A stretch of 64,000 nt of DNA from Sphingomonas sp. R-74633 (GTDB lineage Bacteria; Pseudomonadota; Alphaproteobacteria; Sphingomonadales; Sphingomonadaceae), in assembly GCF_013416555.1 (NCBI RefSeq), contig NZ_JACCFG010000006.1, positions 310,001 through 374,000 on the forward strand, read 5' to 3'. Numbering within the stretch: position 1 is the stretch's first letter; the number at the start of each line of letters is the position of its first letter. This document shows, piece by piece, positions 48,757-57,389 of this stretch. The position numbers and the translations under genes are program-made. Below the pieces are notes generated by a model. The model worked only from the letters and a program-made list of their open reading frames with translations. It ran no database searches and was not told the origin of the DNA.

Positions 48757-49434
48757 TCATGCATGCTGTCCGAGATAGTGGCTTTGCGCGGCGTCCGTAG
48801 CGTTAATCGCGAGGATCGAGCGGGCATCGGCGGCGGAACGGACGCGGCCGCTACGGTCCGATGCGGCGTCGAGCACCCGGTCGAGCAGCGCCTGGCCTTC
48901 GTGCCACCAGCCGATCCCGCTGGCGGCATTGAGATGCCCCTGCGGCCCGGCATCGACGAAGAAACTGCCCCAGCCCTTGGCAAGCTCGCGGGCGCGGTCG
49001 AAGCCGATCCAAGGATCGTCGCGGCTCGCCACCGTGATCGAGGGGAAGGGCAGCGGCTTGGACGGCACCGGCGCGAAGCCGGCCAGTTCGGGCTTGGCTT
49101 CGGCCCGGTCGACATCGGCGGGGGCGACGAGCAGTGCGCCTGCCACCGGCCAGCCGAAGGGCTGGGGCGACAGCTCGGCCCACCAGGCGACGGCCAGGCA
49201 GCCCAGGCTATGCGCGGCGAGCACCACCGGCGCCTGCGCGCTGCGGATCGCCTGGTCGAGCCTGGTCACCCAGGCATTGCGGTGCGGGGTGTTCCACATG
49301 CCCAGCTCCACCCGGCTGGTATCGGGGCGGGACTGTTCCCACAAAGTCTGCCAGTGCGACGGGCCCGAGCCGCCAAGCCCGGGAACGGTGAGGACGAGCG
49401 GCGAATGGTCGTCTAGCGGGGAGAAGATACTCAT
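48757..49434 (-). CDS. RBBP9/YdeN-type serine hydrolase
   Basis: 225 aa from the ATG at 49434, with a GGAG site 9 bp upstream; a GTG one codon earlier is possible. It has VLTVPGLGGSGPSHWQTLWEQ, ALIV-like strands, AAHSLGCLAVAWWAEL (nucleophile Ser in HSLGC), DDPWIGFDRA (Asp) and GPQGHLNAASGIGWWHEG (His). This is the RBBP9/YdeN alpha/beta hydrolase family. Substrate unknown. Confidence 0.9.
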   Translation of the reverse strand: MSIFSPLDDHSPLVLTVPGLGGSGPSHWQTLWEQSRPDTSRVELGMWNTPHRNAWVTRLDQAIRSAQAPVVLAAHSLGCLAVAWWAELSPQPFGWPVAGALLVAPADVDRAEAKPELAGFAPVPSKPLPFPSITVASRDDPWIGFDRARELAKGWGSFFVDAGPQGHLNAASGIGWWHEGQALLDRVLDAASDRSGRVRSAADARSILAINATDAAQSHYLGQHA

Positions 49435-49616
49435 CACTTTGCACTCCAAGGGAGGGCAGGCCGGAGCATCAGATTTATTCCTACTAATCTAATAGGCAAT
49501 AGGCCTTGCGCCGGATCGAAGGCCGGCTGCGCCAGTCCGTTGGCTCAGACTTTCTCGTACAGCGCCTGCTCCGCCGCGCGGCTTTGCATCCGAAGCGGTT
49601 GGCCCTAGGGGGGGGC

Positions 49617-50387
49617 ATGCCCAAGCAACGTGCCGACCAGATGCTCGTGGACCGCGGCCTTGCCGAGAGCCGCACCCGCGCCCAGGCGCTGATCATGGCC
49701 GGGCTGGTCTTCGCCGGCGACCGCAAGATCGACAAGCCGGGCCAGCAGCTGCCGGAGGAAACCCCGATCGACGTGCGCGGGCGCGATCATCCCTGGGTGT
49801 CGCGCGGCGGGATCAAGCTCGCCCATGGGCTCGACCATTTCGGCTGGGACGTGACCGGTGCGGTGGCGATCGATGTCGGCTCCTCGACCGGCGGCTTCAC
49901 CGACGTGCTGCTCACCCGCGGCGCATCGCGCGTCTATGCGGTGGACAGCGGCACCAACCAGCTCGCCTGGAAGCTGCGCCAGGACCCGCGCGTGATCGTC
50001 TATGAACAGACCAGCGCCCGCACGCTCACCCCCGGGCATATCGCCGAGGCCGCGGACGTCATCGTCTGCGATGCCAGCTTCATCTCGCTCGCCAAGGTGC
50101 TCGAAGTGCCGTTCCGCTTCGCCCGGCCCGGCGCGCGGCTGGTGGCGCTGATCAAGCCGCAGTTCGAGGCGGGTCGCGAGGAAGTGGGCAAGGGCGGGGT
50201 GGTCCGCGATGCCGCAGTGCATGATCGCGTGTGCCGCGAGGTGACCGAGTGGGTCGCCGCGCAGGGCTGGAACGTCGCCGGCATCACCACCAGCCCGATC
50301 ACCGGCCCTGAGGGAAATGTCGAATTCCTGATCGGCGCGACCAGAGCCGATAGCGCTACCGCAGATCAAGCTGTGGACACAGAATAG
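49617..50387 (+). CDS. tlyA: TlyA-family rRNA 2'-O-methyltransferase
   Basis: 256 aa from the ATG at 49617. An N-terminal S4 RNA-binding domain (KQRADQMLVDRGLAESRTRAQALIMAGLVF) precedes an FtsJ-like SAM methyltransferase with IDVGSSTGGFTDVLL, and VIVCDASFISLAKVL containing the catalytic region. In mycobacteria TlyA methylates 16S and 23S rRNA and confers capreomycin sensitivity. The 180-bp gap before it has no gene I trust. Confidence 0.93.
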   Translation: MPKQRADQMLVDRGLAESRTRAQALIMAGLVFAGDRKIDKPGQQLPEETPIDVRGRDHPWVSRGGIKLAHGLDHFGWDVTGAVAIDVGSSTGGFTDVLLTRGASRVYAVDSGTNQLAWKLRQDPRVIVYEQTSARTLTPGHIAEAADVIVCDASFISLAKVLEVPFRFARPGARLVALIKPQFEAGREEVGKGGVVRDAAVHDRVCREVTEWVAAQGWNVAGITTSPITGPEGNVEFLIGATRADSATADQAVDTE

Positions 50388-50451
50388 CAGCGCTTGCCTT
50401 TCGGCGCGCTGCAACATAGCCCTTGCGACCTGGGGACGATCGGAGGTCAAG

Positions 50452-51009
50452 TTGAGGGAAATCGCATCGAAGGGGCAGCTGAGGCTCGCCTATCTGCGAT
50501 GGGCCGTGGTGACGGTTCCGTTTATCCTGCTGCTCGGCTTCACGTCCGCGCGCCTGGCGCCGTCGGGCAACGCCAATCCCTGGTTCGCCCGGCTGGTGAA
50601 GCCCGCGATCATGCCCGAGGAATGGGTGTTCCCCGCGGCCTGGACTGCACTCTACATCCTGATGGGCCTGGCGCTGGCGATGATCATCAATGCACGCGGA
50701 TCGACGCTGCGCGGCCCCGCGCTCGTCGTCTTCGGGGTGCAGATGCTGGTCAACCTGGTCTGGTCGCCGGTATTCTTCGGCATGCACCAGGTGGTGCCGG
50801 CGCTGGCGATCCTTGGCGCGCTGTTCGTGCTGGCGCTGATCACTTTCATCCTGTTCGCGCGCATCCGCACCTTTGCGGCGGTGTTGCTGCTTCCGTATCT
50901 GGCCTGGATCGGCTTTGCCGGCTATCTGCTTTACCAGATCCACCAGCTCAATCCGAACGCGGGAAGCCTTGTATCCGCGCGTCCGGCTGACGAAATACAG
51001 ATCAAGTGA
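50452..51009 (+). CDS. tspO: TspO/MBR tryptophan-rich sensory protein
   Basis: 185 aa with a TTG start at 50452, fixed by GGAGG 7 bp upstream. Five transmembrane helices are visible. The family signature NPWFARLVKPAIMPEEWVFPAAWTALYILMGLALAMI occurs in the first half and MLVNLVWSPVFFGMHQVVPAL later, with several tryptophans. TspO proteins bind tetrapyrroles and lipids in the outer or inner membrane and help in light/oxidative stress responses. Confidence 0.92.
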   Translation: MREIASKGQLRLAYLRWAVVTVPFILLLGFTSARLAPSGNANPWFARLVKPAIMPEEWVFPAAWTALYILMGLALAMIINARGSTLRGPALVVFGVQMLVNLVWSPVFFGMHQVVPALAILGALFVLALITFILFARIRTFAAVLLLPYLAWIGFAGYLLYQIHQLNPNAGSLVSARPADEIQIK

Positions 51010-51028
51010 TCGCGTAAGGAAACTCGAG

Positions 51029-51340
51029 ATGCAGACCGACAACCGCCTGTTCGACGATTTCGTGAAGTTCGTGAACGGCGCGGCTGGCACGCTGGCCGGC
51101 GTCGCACGTGAGACCGAGGGTGCCGCTCGTGAGCGCGCCCGCGAGTGGATCGGCGGCATGGATTTCGTGAGCCGCGAGGAATTCGAGGCAGTGAAGGCGA
51201 TGGCCGTGGCCGCGCGCGACGAGAATGACGCGCTCAAGACGCGCCTCGCCGCGCTCGAGGCACAGCTCGGCGGGACTGCCCGGCCGGCAGCCGCGCCCAA
51301 GGCGCCGAAATCGCCTAAAAAGCCGGCAGGACAAGCATAA
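51029..51340 (+). CDS. ubiK: Ubiquinone biosynthesis accessory factor UbiK
   Basis: 103 aa from ATG 51029 with an AAGGA site. The BMFP/DUF526 pattern is seen: NRLFDDFVKFVNGAAGTLAGVARETEGAARERAREWIGGMDFVSREEFEAVKAMAVAARDENDALKTRLAALEAQL, a helical region followed by a trimeric coiled coil and a Lys/Pro/Ala-rich tail. UbiK assists UbiJ and the soluble Ubi complex. It begins 19 bp after tspO. Confidence 0.88.
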   Translation: MQTDNRLFDDFVKFVNGAAGTLAGVARETEGAARERAREWIGGMDFVSREEFEAVKAMAVAARDENDALKTRLAALEAQLGGTARPAAAPKAPKSPKKPAGQA

Positions 51341-51446
51341 ACACCTTGTCCACAGCTTTTGCGCAGGGTTGTGAACCCCGCGCTTGTGCGGGCCCGATGC
51401 GGTTGGCAGATTCTGGCCAAGCAATCCGGCCCCAGTGGAGAAACTG

Positions 51447-51947
51447 ATGCTCGACGAAGCGGAATTCGACCGCGACGACGCAGCCCCTATCGACATGCTC
51501 GAAAGCTATTTCGGCGCGCATGGCTGGACGCACAGCCGCGATGACGACGAGATCGTGGCGAAGGTCAAGGGAAGCTGGACGGAATATGAGCTGCGCGCGA
51601 TCTGGCGCGAAGATGACGGTGTGCTCCAGTTCCTGGCGTTCCCGGACATCCGCGTTGCCGATGAGCGCCGCCTGGCGGTCTATGAGACGATCGGGCTGGT
51701 CAACGAGCAGCTGTGGATCGGCCATTTCGAGCTCTGGTCGCAGAGCGGCATCCTGCTGTTCCGCCATGCCGCGCTGATCGACGGCGACGAGCCGACGCTG
51801 AGCCTTGCCCAGGCCGAGTTGCTGGTGGAAAGCGCGATCGACGAGTGCGAGCGCTTCTACCCGGTGTTCCAGTTCGTGCTGTGGGGCGGCAAGACGCCGC
51901 AGGACGCGCTCGCCTCCTCGCTTATCGAAACGCAGGGCGAAGCGTGA
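51447..51947 (+). CDS. YbjN domain-containing protein
   Basis: 166 aa from the ATG at 51447. The fold resembles YbjN, with APIDMLESYFGAHGWTHSRDDDEIVAKVKGSWTEYELRAIWREDDGVLQFLAFPDIRVADE, and ERFYPVFQFVLWGGKTPQDAL at the C terminus. YbjN proteins are sensory or chaperone-like bacterial proteins of unclear mechanism. It overlaps proC by 4 bp (GTGA). Confidence 0.88.
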   Translation: MLDEAEFDRDDAAPIDMLESYFGAHGWTHSRDDDEIVAKVKGSWTEYELRAIWREDDGVLQFLAFPDIRVADERRLAVYETIGLVNEQLWIGHFELWSQSGILLFRHAALIDGDEPTLSLAQAELLVESAIDECERFYPVFQFVLWGGKTPQDALASSLIETQGEA

Positions 51948-52741
51948 AGCCGATCCCCCCGGCCAGCCTGTGGCTGGTGGGCTGCGGCAACATGGCGGGC
52001 GCGATGCTGCGCCGCTGGATCGAGACGGGGACGATCGACCCCGCCCAGGTCTTCGTCGTCAACCGCGAGGACCGAGAGCTGCCCGCCGGCGTGCGCCAGG
52101 GCCGCGAGTTCCCCGAAGGGCCGCTGCCCGACGCGGTGATGCTCGGCATGAAGCCGCAGCAGATCGACCTGATCGCCGAAACGCATGGCGCCCGTATAGC
52201 CGGCGTGAAGCTGCTGATCTCGATCCTCGCCGGCGTCGAGCTGGCATCGCTGGCGGACCGGTTCACCGCCGGTGCGATCGTGCGCGTCATGCCGAACCTG
52301 CCGGTGGCGATCGGCAAAGGGGTCGTCGGCATGGCCGGCGAACATAATCATCCGGCCGATACACTGATGCAGCCGCTCGGGCTGGTCGAGTGGATGGCCG
52401 ACGAACGCGGGCTCGACCTGCTCGGCGTGCTCGCCGGCTGCGGCCCGGCCTTCACCTATCGCTTCATCGACGCGCTCGCCGCCGCCGGTACCGGCCTCGG
52501 GCTGCCCGAAGACCAGGCGCTGCGCCTCGCGATCGCGACGGTGGGCGGGGCAGGGCTGCTCGCCGCGGAAGCCGATGCGCCGCCTTCGACGTTGGCGGAC
52601 CGGGTGGCCAGCCCGGGCGGCTCGACGCGCAAGGGGCTCGACGTGCTCGATGCCGATGGCGCGATCCGCAAGCTGATGCAGGCGACGCTCGAAGCCTCCG
52701 AGCGCCGCAGCGCCGAAATGGCCGCCGAGGCGCGCCGCTAG
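51944..52741 (+). CDS. proC: Pyrroline-5-carboxylate reductase
   Basis: 265 aa with a GTG start overlapping the previous stop. The Rossmann motif WLVGCGNMAGAMLRRW, MLGMKPQQIDLI, RVMPNLPVAIGKGVVGM and the C-terminal SPGGSTRKGLDVLDADGAIRKLMQATLEA are diagnostic. It reduces pyrroline-5-carboxylate to proline using NADPH. The protein is typical length. Confidence 0.97.
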   Translation: MKPIPPASLWLVGCGNMAGAMLRRWIETGTIDPAQVFVVNREDRELPAGVRQGREFPEGPLPDAVMLGMKPQQIDLIAETHGARIAGVKLLISILAGVELASLADRFTAGAIVRVMPNLPVAIGKGVVGMAGEHNHPADTLMQPLGLVEWMADERGLDLLGVLAGCGPAFTYRFIDALAAAGTGLGLPEDQALRLAIATVGGAGLLAAEADAPPSTLADRVASPGGSTRKGLDVLDADGAIRKLMQATLEASERRSAEMAAEARR

Positions 52742-52801
52742 GAACGCCTGCTCCGCTCCGCCGTTGTTGCGCCGATAGCGTAACCGATGGAGTCGAGCGC
52801 C

Positions 52802-53410
52802 ATGACGACCACCACTGCCACCCGCGATAATAAGGGCCGCTTCACCGGATCGAAGCGGACGAGCACCGGCCACAACCTCGGCGTGATCGCCGGCGCCGCG
52901 GCGGGCGGCATGGCGCTGGGCGTGCTCGCCCTGCTCGGACGCAAGGCGGCGGTGCAGGCGCCGAGCCTGCTCGCCGGCAATTGGGATGAAGCGCTCGCGC
53001 TAGAGCATGAAGCCGTGCGCAAGGTGTTTGACCAGATCGAAGCGACCGACGAGCGCTCCACCACCAAGCGCAACCTGCTGCTCGCGCATCTGAAGCACGC
53101 GCTGATGAAGCACGCGGTGGAGGAAGAGAATGTCATCTACCCCGCCTTGCGCGAGGCAGGGCAGCGTGAGGGTGCCGACGAACTCACCAAAGAGCACGGC
53201 TATGTGAAGCAATATCTCTACGAGCTCGAGAACACGCCCACCGCCTCGCCCGACTGGATCGCCAAGGTCCGCGAGTTCCGCGCCGCGATCGAGGAGCATA
53301 TGGGCGAGGAGGAAATGCGCCTCTTCCCGATGCTGCGCGCCCAACTCAGCGACGAGAAGAACAAGGCGCTGACGCTGACGATGAACAAGGAAGGCTTCAA
53401 GGTGGCGTAG
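52802..53410 (+). CDS. Hemerythrin-domain protein
   Basis: 202 aa from ATG 52802; ATG 52787 would add five residues. The N-terminal 60 residues have a Gly/Ala hydrophobic segment (LGVIAGAAAGGMALGVLALLG), possibly membrane-associated. The hemerythrin domain shows EHEAVRKVFDQIE, HLKHALMKHAVEEENVIYPAL, TKEHGYVKQYLYELE and EEHMGEEEMRLFPML, which provide the His/Glu ligands for a diiron site. It may sense oxygen, NO or iron. It is convergent with the gene at 53397. Confidence 0.9.
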   Translation: MTTTTATRDNKGRFTGSKRTSTGHNLGVIAGAAAGGMALGVLALLGRKAAVQAPSLLAGNWDEALALEHEAVRKVFDQIEATDERSTTKRNLLLAHLKHALMKHAVEEENVIYPALREAGQREGADELTKEHGYVKQYLYELENTPTASPDWIAKVREFRAAIEEHMGEEEMRLFPMLRAQLSDEKNKALTLTMNKEGFKVA

Positions 53411-54110
53411 GGCTATAGGGCCTCGCACCGAACACGGCGGGGTCGATCAAGGCGTCGGGCAGGACGGTGGCGATCTGCCAGCTGTTGTCCGGCAGGCTTC
53501 CGTCGTCGGAATAATCCGAGCGGGAGAGCATGAGGCCTTCGCTGAGATCCGGCTGTGCCGAGTAGCAATTGGTGGAGCCGACGAACGGGTCGCCCACGCT
53601 TACGCATCGCGCCTTCACCCCGGCGATGACCTGTTCCATGCAGCTATGGATCAGCGATCTGGGCTTGCAGACAGGAATGTCGTGGTCCCAACCGGCGAAT
53701 TGCAGAGAGCCCTTTGTCGCCGGGAGGACCGAGCTGGTGCGCCGCAGGGAGATCCGGGCGGTGCAGGCCGCGCTGTCTGCGCTGATGGTAGGAATGTTCT
53801 CGAAAACCGCGACGCGATCCCGGTCGCGATAGATCTGGCGCTTGCCCGACCATTGCAGCTCGCTGCCTTCGATCTTCGCTTTCAGGCCGCGCGTCGCGCA
53901 GCTCGACTCCAGTTGCGTCACCGCCTCGTTCACGTCTACCCGGCCAAAGCGATCTTCGGCATATAGGCCGCGAACCTTGGCCTGGCTCGACGCGACAAGC
54001 CCGTCGGGCAGCGGCGCGGCTTCTTCGCGCGCGAGAGCGGGAACGGGCGATGCCGCAAGCAAAGCGGCAAGCGCCGTGGCCCTGATCTTCCGCCAGATGT
54101 GGTGCTCCAT
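53397..54110 (-). CDS. Hypothetical secreted protein next to TetR
   Basis: 237 aa from the ATG at 54110, 2 bp after the TetR stop, so the two are coupled. Residues 1 to 27 are a signal peptide (ATALAALLAASPVPALA). The body is alpha/beta with six or more cysteines (SSCATRG, SACTARI, VCKPRSLIHSCMEQV, ARCVSVGD, STNCYSAQ), so disulfides are likely in the periplasm. No family recognised. Its 3' end overlaps the hemerythrin gene by 14 bp. Confidence 0.7.
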   Translation of the reverse strand: MEHHIWRKIRATALAALLAASPVPALAREEAAPLPDGLVASSQAKVRGLYAEDRFGRVDVNEAVTQLESSCATRGLKAKIEGSELQWSGKRQIYRDRDRVAVFENIPTISADSAACTARISLRRTSSVLPATKGSLQFAGWDHDIPVCKPRSLIHSCMEQVIAGVKARCVSVGDPFVGSTNCYSAQPDLSEGLMLSRSDYSDDGSLPDNSWQIATVLPDALIDPAVFGARPYSPTPP

Positions 54111-54112
54111 AG

Positions 54113-54748
54113 TCAAAGCCCCTCGGCCAGCCTCTCCATATATGCACACAGCATATCCGCCACGGCCTCCGAATATGCCACGATCTCCGCCTCCTCGCGA
54201 GGCGTCTCGGAAAAGCTGCTCCCCACTTCGCTGAGCGTGGTTTTGATCAGGTCGCCCGCCAGCGTCCGCCTGGCTTCCTCCACCCCCGGCAGTGCCTCCA
54301 GCAGGAACGCCCGGAAGATCCCGGCGCTTTCGCCCTTCGCCTCCACCGCCTCGGGCGCATCGCGGTAGAGCGGCGCCGCGTCGCTCAGCGCGGTGCGCAC
54401 CGCTGCTTCTTCGCATTCGGACTGGATGAAGGCATGGACCAGCCGGCGCAGCCGGGCAGGGGGCGGAGCGGCGGAATCTTCGAGAATGCTGCGCAATAGC
54501 GCCGATGTCCGCTGCCACTCGTCGCTCTGCAGGCGGAACAGGATCGCGGCCTTGTTCGGGAAATATTGGTAGAGCGAGCCGACGCTCACCCCGGCGCGCT
54601 CGGCGACTCGCGCGGTGGTGAAACGCTGTGCGCCTTCCTTCATCAAAACCTGAATAGCCGCGTCGAGCACGGCCTCGACGAGCTGCTGTGCGCGCTCCTG
54701 TTTCGGCTGTTTCCGCGAGGAAATAGGGGCGCTGCGGGCGGTGGTCAT
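54113..54748 (-). CDS. TetR-family regulator
   Basis: 211 aa. N-terminal helix-turn-helix: ERAQQLVEAVLDAAIQVLMKEGAQRFTTARVAERAGVSVGSLYQYFPNKAAILFRLQ, the characteristic TetR recognition helix GVSVGSLYQYFPNK. The C-terminal ligand-binding helices follow. It diverges from the O-methyltransferase gene and probably controls it or the secreted protein downstream. Confidence 0.9.
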   Translation of the reverse strand: MTTARSAPISSRKQPKQERAQQLVEAVLDAAIQVLMKEGAQRFTTARVAERAGVSVGSLYQYFPNKAAILFRLQSDEWQRTSALLRSILEDSAAPPPARLRRLVHAFIQSECEEAAVRTALSDAAPLYRDAPEAVEAKGESAGIFRAFLLEALPGVEEARRTLAGDLIKTTLSEVGSSFSETPREEAEIVAYSEAVADMLCAYMERLAEGL

Positions 54749-54845
54749 GCGGGCGTTCTGCCAATGCGAATAGTCAAACCTGACGAACTAGTCGTATTTT
54801 CCGTTCCAGCAGGCAAGCCCCTGCTTCCACACGGAGAAACCCAAA
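54749..54845. promoter_or_regulatory. Divergent TetR/O-methyltransferase promoter region
   Basis: 97 bp between divergent genes. It contains an ACGA-N5-TCGT inverted repeat (54783 to 54786 and 54792 to 54795) and two AGTC copies nearby, a possible TetR operator, but the promoters are not clear. Confidence 0.35.
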
Positions 54846-55511
54846 ATGACGACGCTATCGAGCGCCCCCGTGGCGCCCCTGCTCGCGCGCCTGTTCGCCG
54901 AGTCCGATGCCAACCCGCCGACGCGCCACCCGGCCTTTGCCGGCATGACCAGCGAGGATCATCGCGCGATGATGCGCAGCAAGACCGACTATCGCGAATT
55001 CTACGGCCAACTCAGCGACTTCGCGCTGCCGGTGTCACCCGAGGTGGGCAATCTTCTCTACATGCTGGTGCGCGCGACCAGGGCGCGCTCGATCGTCGAG
55101 TTCGGCACCTCGTTCGGCCTCTCGACGCTCCACCTCGCGGCCGGGCTGCGCGACAATGGCGGCGGGCGGCTGATCACCAGCGAGTTCGAAGCCGGCAAGC
55201 TGGCGCGGGCCAGGGCGAACCTCGCCGAGGGCGGGCTGGCCGATCTGGTCGAGTTCCGCGAAGGCGATGCGCTGGAGACGCTGGCGACCGACCTGCCCGA
55301 GCATATCGACCTGCTGCTGCTCGACGGCGCCAAGGCGCTCTATTCGGACATTCTCGACCGGGTGGAGAGCCGCTTGCGGCCGGGCGCGATCCTGATCGCC
55401 GACAACGCCGATTATTGCCCGGAATATCTCGAGCGCGTCGGCAATGTCGCGAACGGCTATTTGTCGATGCCGTTTACCGACGAAGTGGAGCTGTCGATCC
55501 GGCTCGGATGA
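54846..55511 (+). CDS. SAM-dependent O-methyltransferase (family 3)
   Basis: 221 aa. The class I methyltransferase core is visible: LVRATRARSIVEFGTSFGLSTLHLAAGLRD (motif I, EFGTSFG), TSEFEAGKLARARANLAEGGL, HIDLLLLDGAKALYSDILD, RPGAILIADNADYCPE. The LDGAK and DNA-like IADNAD strands are typical of COMT-type enzymes needing a divalent metal. Substrate unknown. The start follows an ATG with an AAACCC-type leader and no strong ribosome site. Confidence 0.92.
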   Translation: MTTLSSAPVAPLLARLFAESDANPPTRHPAFAGMTSEDHRAMMRSKTDYREFYGQLSDFALPVSPEVGNLLYMLVRATRARSIVEFGTSFGLSTLHLAAGLRDNGGGRLITSEFEAGKLARARANLAEGGLADLVEFREGDALETLATDLPEHIDLLLLDGAKALYSDILDRVESRLRPGAILIADNADYCPEYLERVGNVANGYLSMPFTDEVELSIRLG

Positions 55512-55529
55512 CGGGAGGGCGTCTGGGGC

Positions 55530-56033
55530 CTAGCGCCCCAGCGTCGCCACCACTGCGCGCTCCTCGTCGGGCACCAGCCCCTCGAGCACCGCCCAGAAGC
55601 CACCCACCGCATCGCGGTCGGCGTTCGAATAGGCGGCGGCCATCTTCTCGCGCAGCGCGTCGAACAGCTCGCCTTCGAGCTTCGCGCCGGAGGGCGTGAG
55701 CCGCAGCAGGCGCTGGCGCCGGTCACGGTCGCCGGTGCGCGTCTCGACAAAGCCGCGATCGGCCAGTTCGGTCAGTACGCGGCCAAGCGACTGTTTGGTG
55801 ATCGACAGGATCGCGAGCAGCTCGCTCACCGTCAGGTCCGGCTTGCGCGCGATGAAATAGAGCGCGCGGTGATGCGCGCGGCCCAGGCCCTGCTCGGCCA
55901 GCCCCGCATCGATCGAGCGGGTGAGATGGGCATAGCCGAAATAGAGCAATTCCACGCCGCGCCGGATCTCGGGCTCGCGCAGGAACAGGGGAGAGGCAGG
56001 AATTGGGGCAGCCATGTTGACGCTTTCTGCCAC
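55530..56033 (-). CDS. MarR-family regulator
   Basis: 167 aa; the ATG at 56015 (MAAPIPASP) is an alternative start 6 residues in. It has the MarR fold: RGVELLYFGYAHLTRSIDAGLAEQGLGRAHHRALYFIARKPDLTVSELLAILSITKQSLGRVLTELADRGFVETRTGDRDRRQRLLRLTPSG, with the wing RTGDRDRRQRLLRLT. It diverges from ilvE, which it may regulate. Confidence 0.92.
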   Translation of the reverse strand: MAESVNMAAPIPASPLFLREPEIRRGVELLYFGYAHLTRSIDAGLAEQGLGRAHHRALYFIARKPDLTVSELLAILSITKQSLGRVLTELADRGFVETRTGDRDRRQRLLRLTPSGAKLEGELFDALREKMAAAYSNADRDAVGGFWAVLEGLVPDEERAVVATLGR

Positions 56034-56079
56034 CGCGCCTAACCCGCTGCAAGCCGCTCAAGGCAGAGTCGGGAAGAGT

Positions 56080-57180
56080 ATGATGAACGACACCACGATC
56101 CTGGATTTCGAGTTCGAAGCGCACACCAACCCGGTCAGCGATGCCGACCGTGCAGCGGTGCTTGAGAACCCCGGGTTCGGCAAGGTGTTCACCGACCATA
56201 TGGCGGTGATCAAATATTCGACCGAGAAGGGCTGGCACGACGCCAAGATCCTGCCGCGCGGGCCGATCCAGGTCGATCCGGCGACGGCCGTGCTCCACTA
56301 TGCGCAGGAGATTTTCGAGGGGCTCAAGGCGTATCGTACGCCCGATGGCAGCGTGACGCTGTTCCGCGCGGACGAGAATGCCCGCCGCTTCCGCGAATCC
56401 GCCGAGCGCATGGCGATGGCGCCGCTGCCGGACGAAATGTTCCTCAATTCGATCCGCGAGCTGGTGAAGATCGACCAGAAGTGGATCCCGGAGATCGAGG
56501 GCGGCTCGCTCTATCTGCGCCCCTTCATGTTCGCGAGCGAAGTGTTCCTCGGCGTCAAGCCGGCCAGCGAATATCTCTACATGGTGATCGCCTCGCCGGC
56601 GGGCGCCTATTTCAAGGGCGGCGCGCCGTCGGTCACCCTCTGGGTTTCCGAGCATTACACCCGCGCGGCGCCGGGCGGCACCGGTGCGGCCAAGTGCGGC
56701 GGCAACTATGCCGCGAGCCTGGTCGCGCAGAAGGAAGCGATCGGCGAAGGCTGCGACCAGGTCGTGTTCCTCGACGCGGTCGAGAATCGCTATGTCGAGG
56801 AGCTCGGCGGGATGAACGTGATGTTCGTGATGGACGACGGCTCGATCATCACCCCGCCGTTGGGCGGCACGATCCTGCCCGGGATCACGCGGGACTCGCT
56901 GCTCACGCTGGCGCGCGACCAGGGCATCACGGTGCGCGAGGAGCGCTATTCGATCGACCAGTGGAAGGCCGATGCCCAGAGCGGCAAGCTGCGCGAGGCG
57001 TTCGCCTGCGGCACCGCGGCGGTGCTCACGCCGATCGGCAAGGTGCGCGGCCGCGGCTATGAGTTCATGATCGGCAATGGCGGCCCCGGCATCCTTACCG
57101 AGAAGCTGCGGGCCGAACTCGGCGGTATTCAGCGCGGCACGGCACAAGACCCGCACGGCTGGGTTGAACGGCTGATCTAA
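56080..57180 (+). CDS. ilvE: Branched-chain amino acid aminotransferase
   Basis: 366 aa from the ATG at 56080 (a second ATG follows at once), preceded by a GGGAAGAG element. The PLP lysine is K205 in GTGAAKCGGNYAASL, and LHYAQEIFEGLKAYR, YLRPFMFASE, GGMNVMFVMDDGSIITPPLGGTILPGITRDSLL are the BCAT type II signatures. It converts branched-chain 2-oxo acids with glutamate to Leu, Ile and Val and back. Confidence 0.97.
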   Translation: MMNDTTILDFEFEAHTNPVSDADRAAVLENPGFGKVFTDHMAVIKYSTEKGWHDAKILPRGPIQVDPATAVLHYAQEIFEGLKAYRTPDGSVTLFRADENARRFRESAERMAMAPLPDEMFLNSIRELVKIDQKWIPEIEGGSLYLRPFMFASEVFLGVKPASEYLYMVIASPAGAYFKGGAPSVTLWVSEHYTRAAPGGTGAAKCGGNYAASLVAQKEAIGEGCDQVVFLDAVENRYVEELGGMNVMFVMDDGSIITPPLGGTILPGITRDSLLTLARDQGITVREERYSIDQWKADAQSGKLREAFACGTAAVLTPIGKVRGRGYEFMIGNGGPGILTEKLRAELGGIQRGTAQDPHGWVERLI

Positions 57181-57203
57181 GCCCGTATAAGCGCCCGCTC
57201 TGC

Positions 57204-57278
57204 TGGGGCGTCGCCAAGCGGTAAGGCACCGGTTTTTGGTACCGGCATTCGCAGGTTCGAATCCTGCCGCCCCAGCCA
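57204..57278 (+). tRNA. tRNA-Gln (anticodon TTG)
   Basis: Full cloverleaf: acceptor TGGGGCG with CGCCCCA, D arm GCCAAGCGGTAAGGC, anticodon stem CCGGT/ACCGG around loop TTTTGGT (anticodon TTG), T arm GCAGG/CCTGC with TTCGAAT, discriminator G and encoded CCA end. Confidence 0.95.
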
Positions 57279-57358
57279 GTAGGACCCTCGGGATTCGGCC
57301 TCAAGGCACTGATATAGTGCAGAATGCTCCCATGGTTGGGTGTTTGGCTGGACTCCGT

Positions 57359-57380
57359 CCGACCGGCTGAAGCCGGTCGG
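57359..57380. terminator. Perfect 10-bp stem-loop between tRNA-Gln and efflux operon
   Basis: CCGACCGGCT-GA-AGCCGGTCGG forms a strong hairpin 9 bp after the permease gene's stop (leftward reading) and about 80 bp after the tRNA. No T-run follows in either direction, so it is a likely but not certain terminator for both. Confidence 0.55.
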
Positions 57381-57389
57381 GTGCGGCGC

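Noticed and set aside
49435..49616. Possible coding region before tlyA
   Set aside because: Frames are short and lack ribosome sites; I see only an AT-rich patch near 49470 to 49500 that may hold a promoter.
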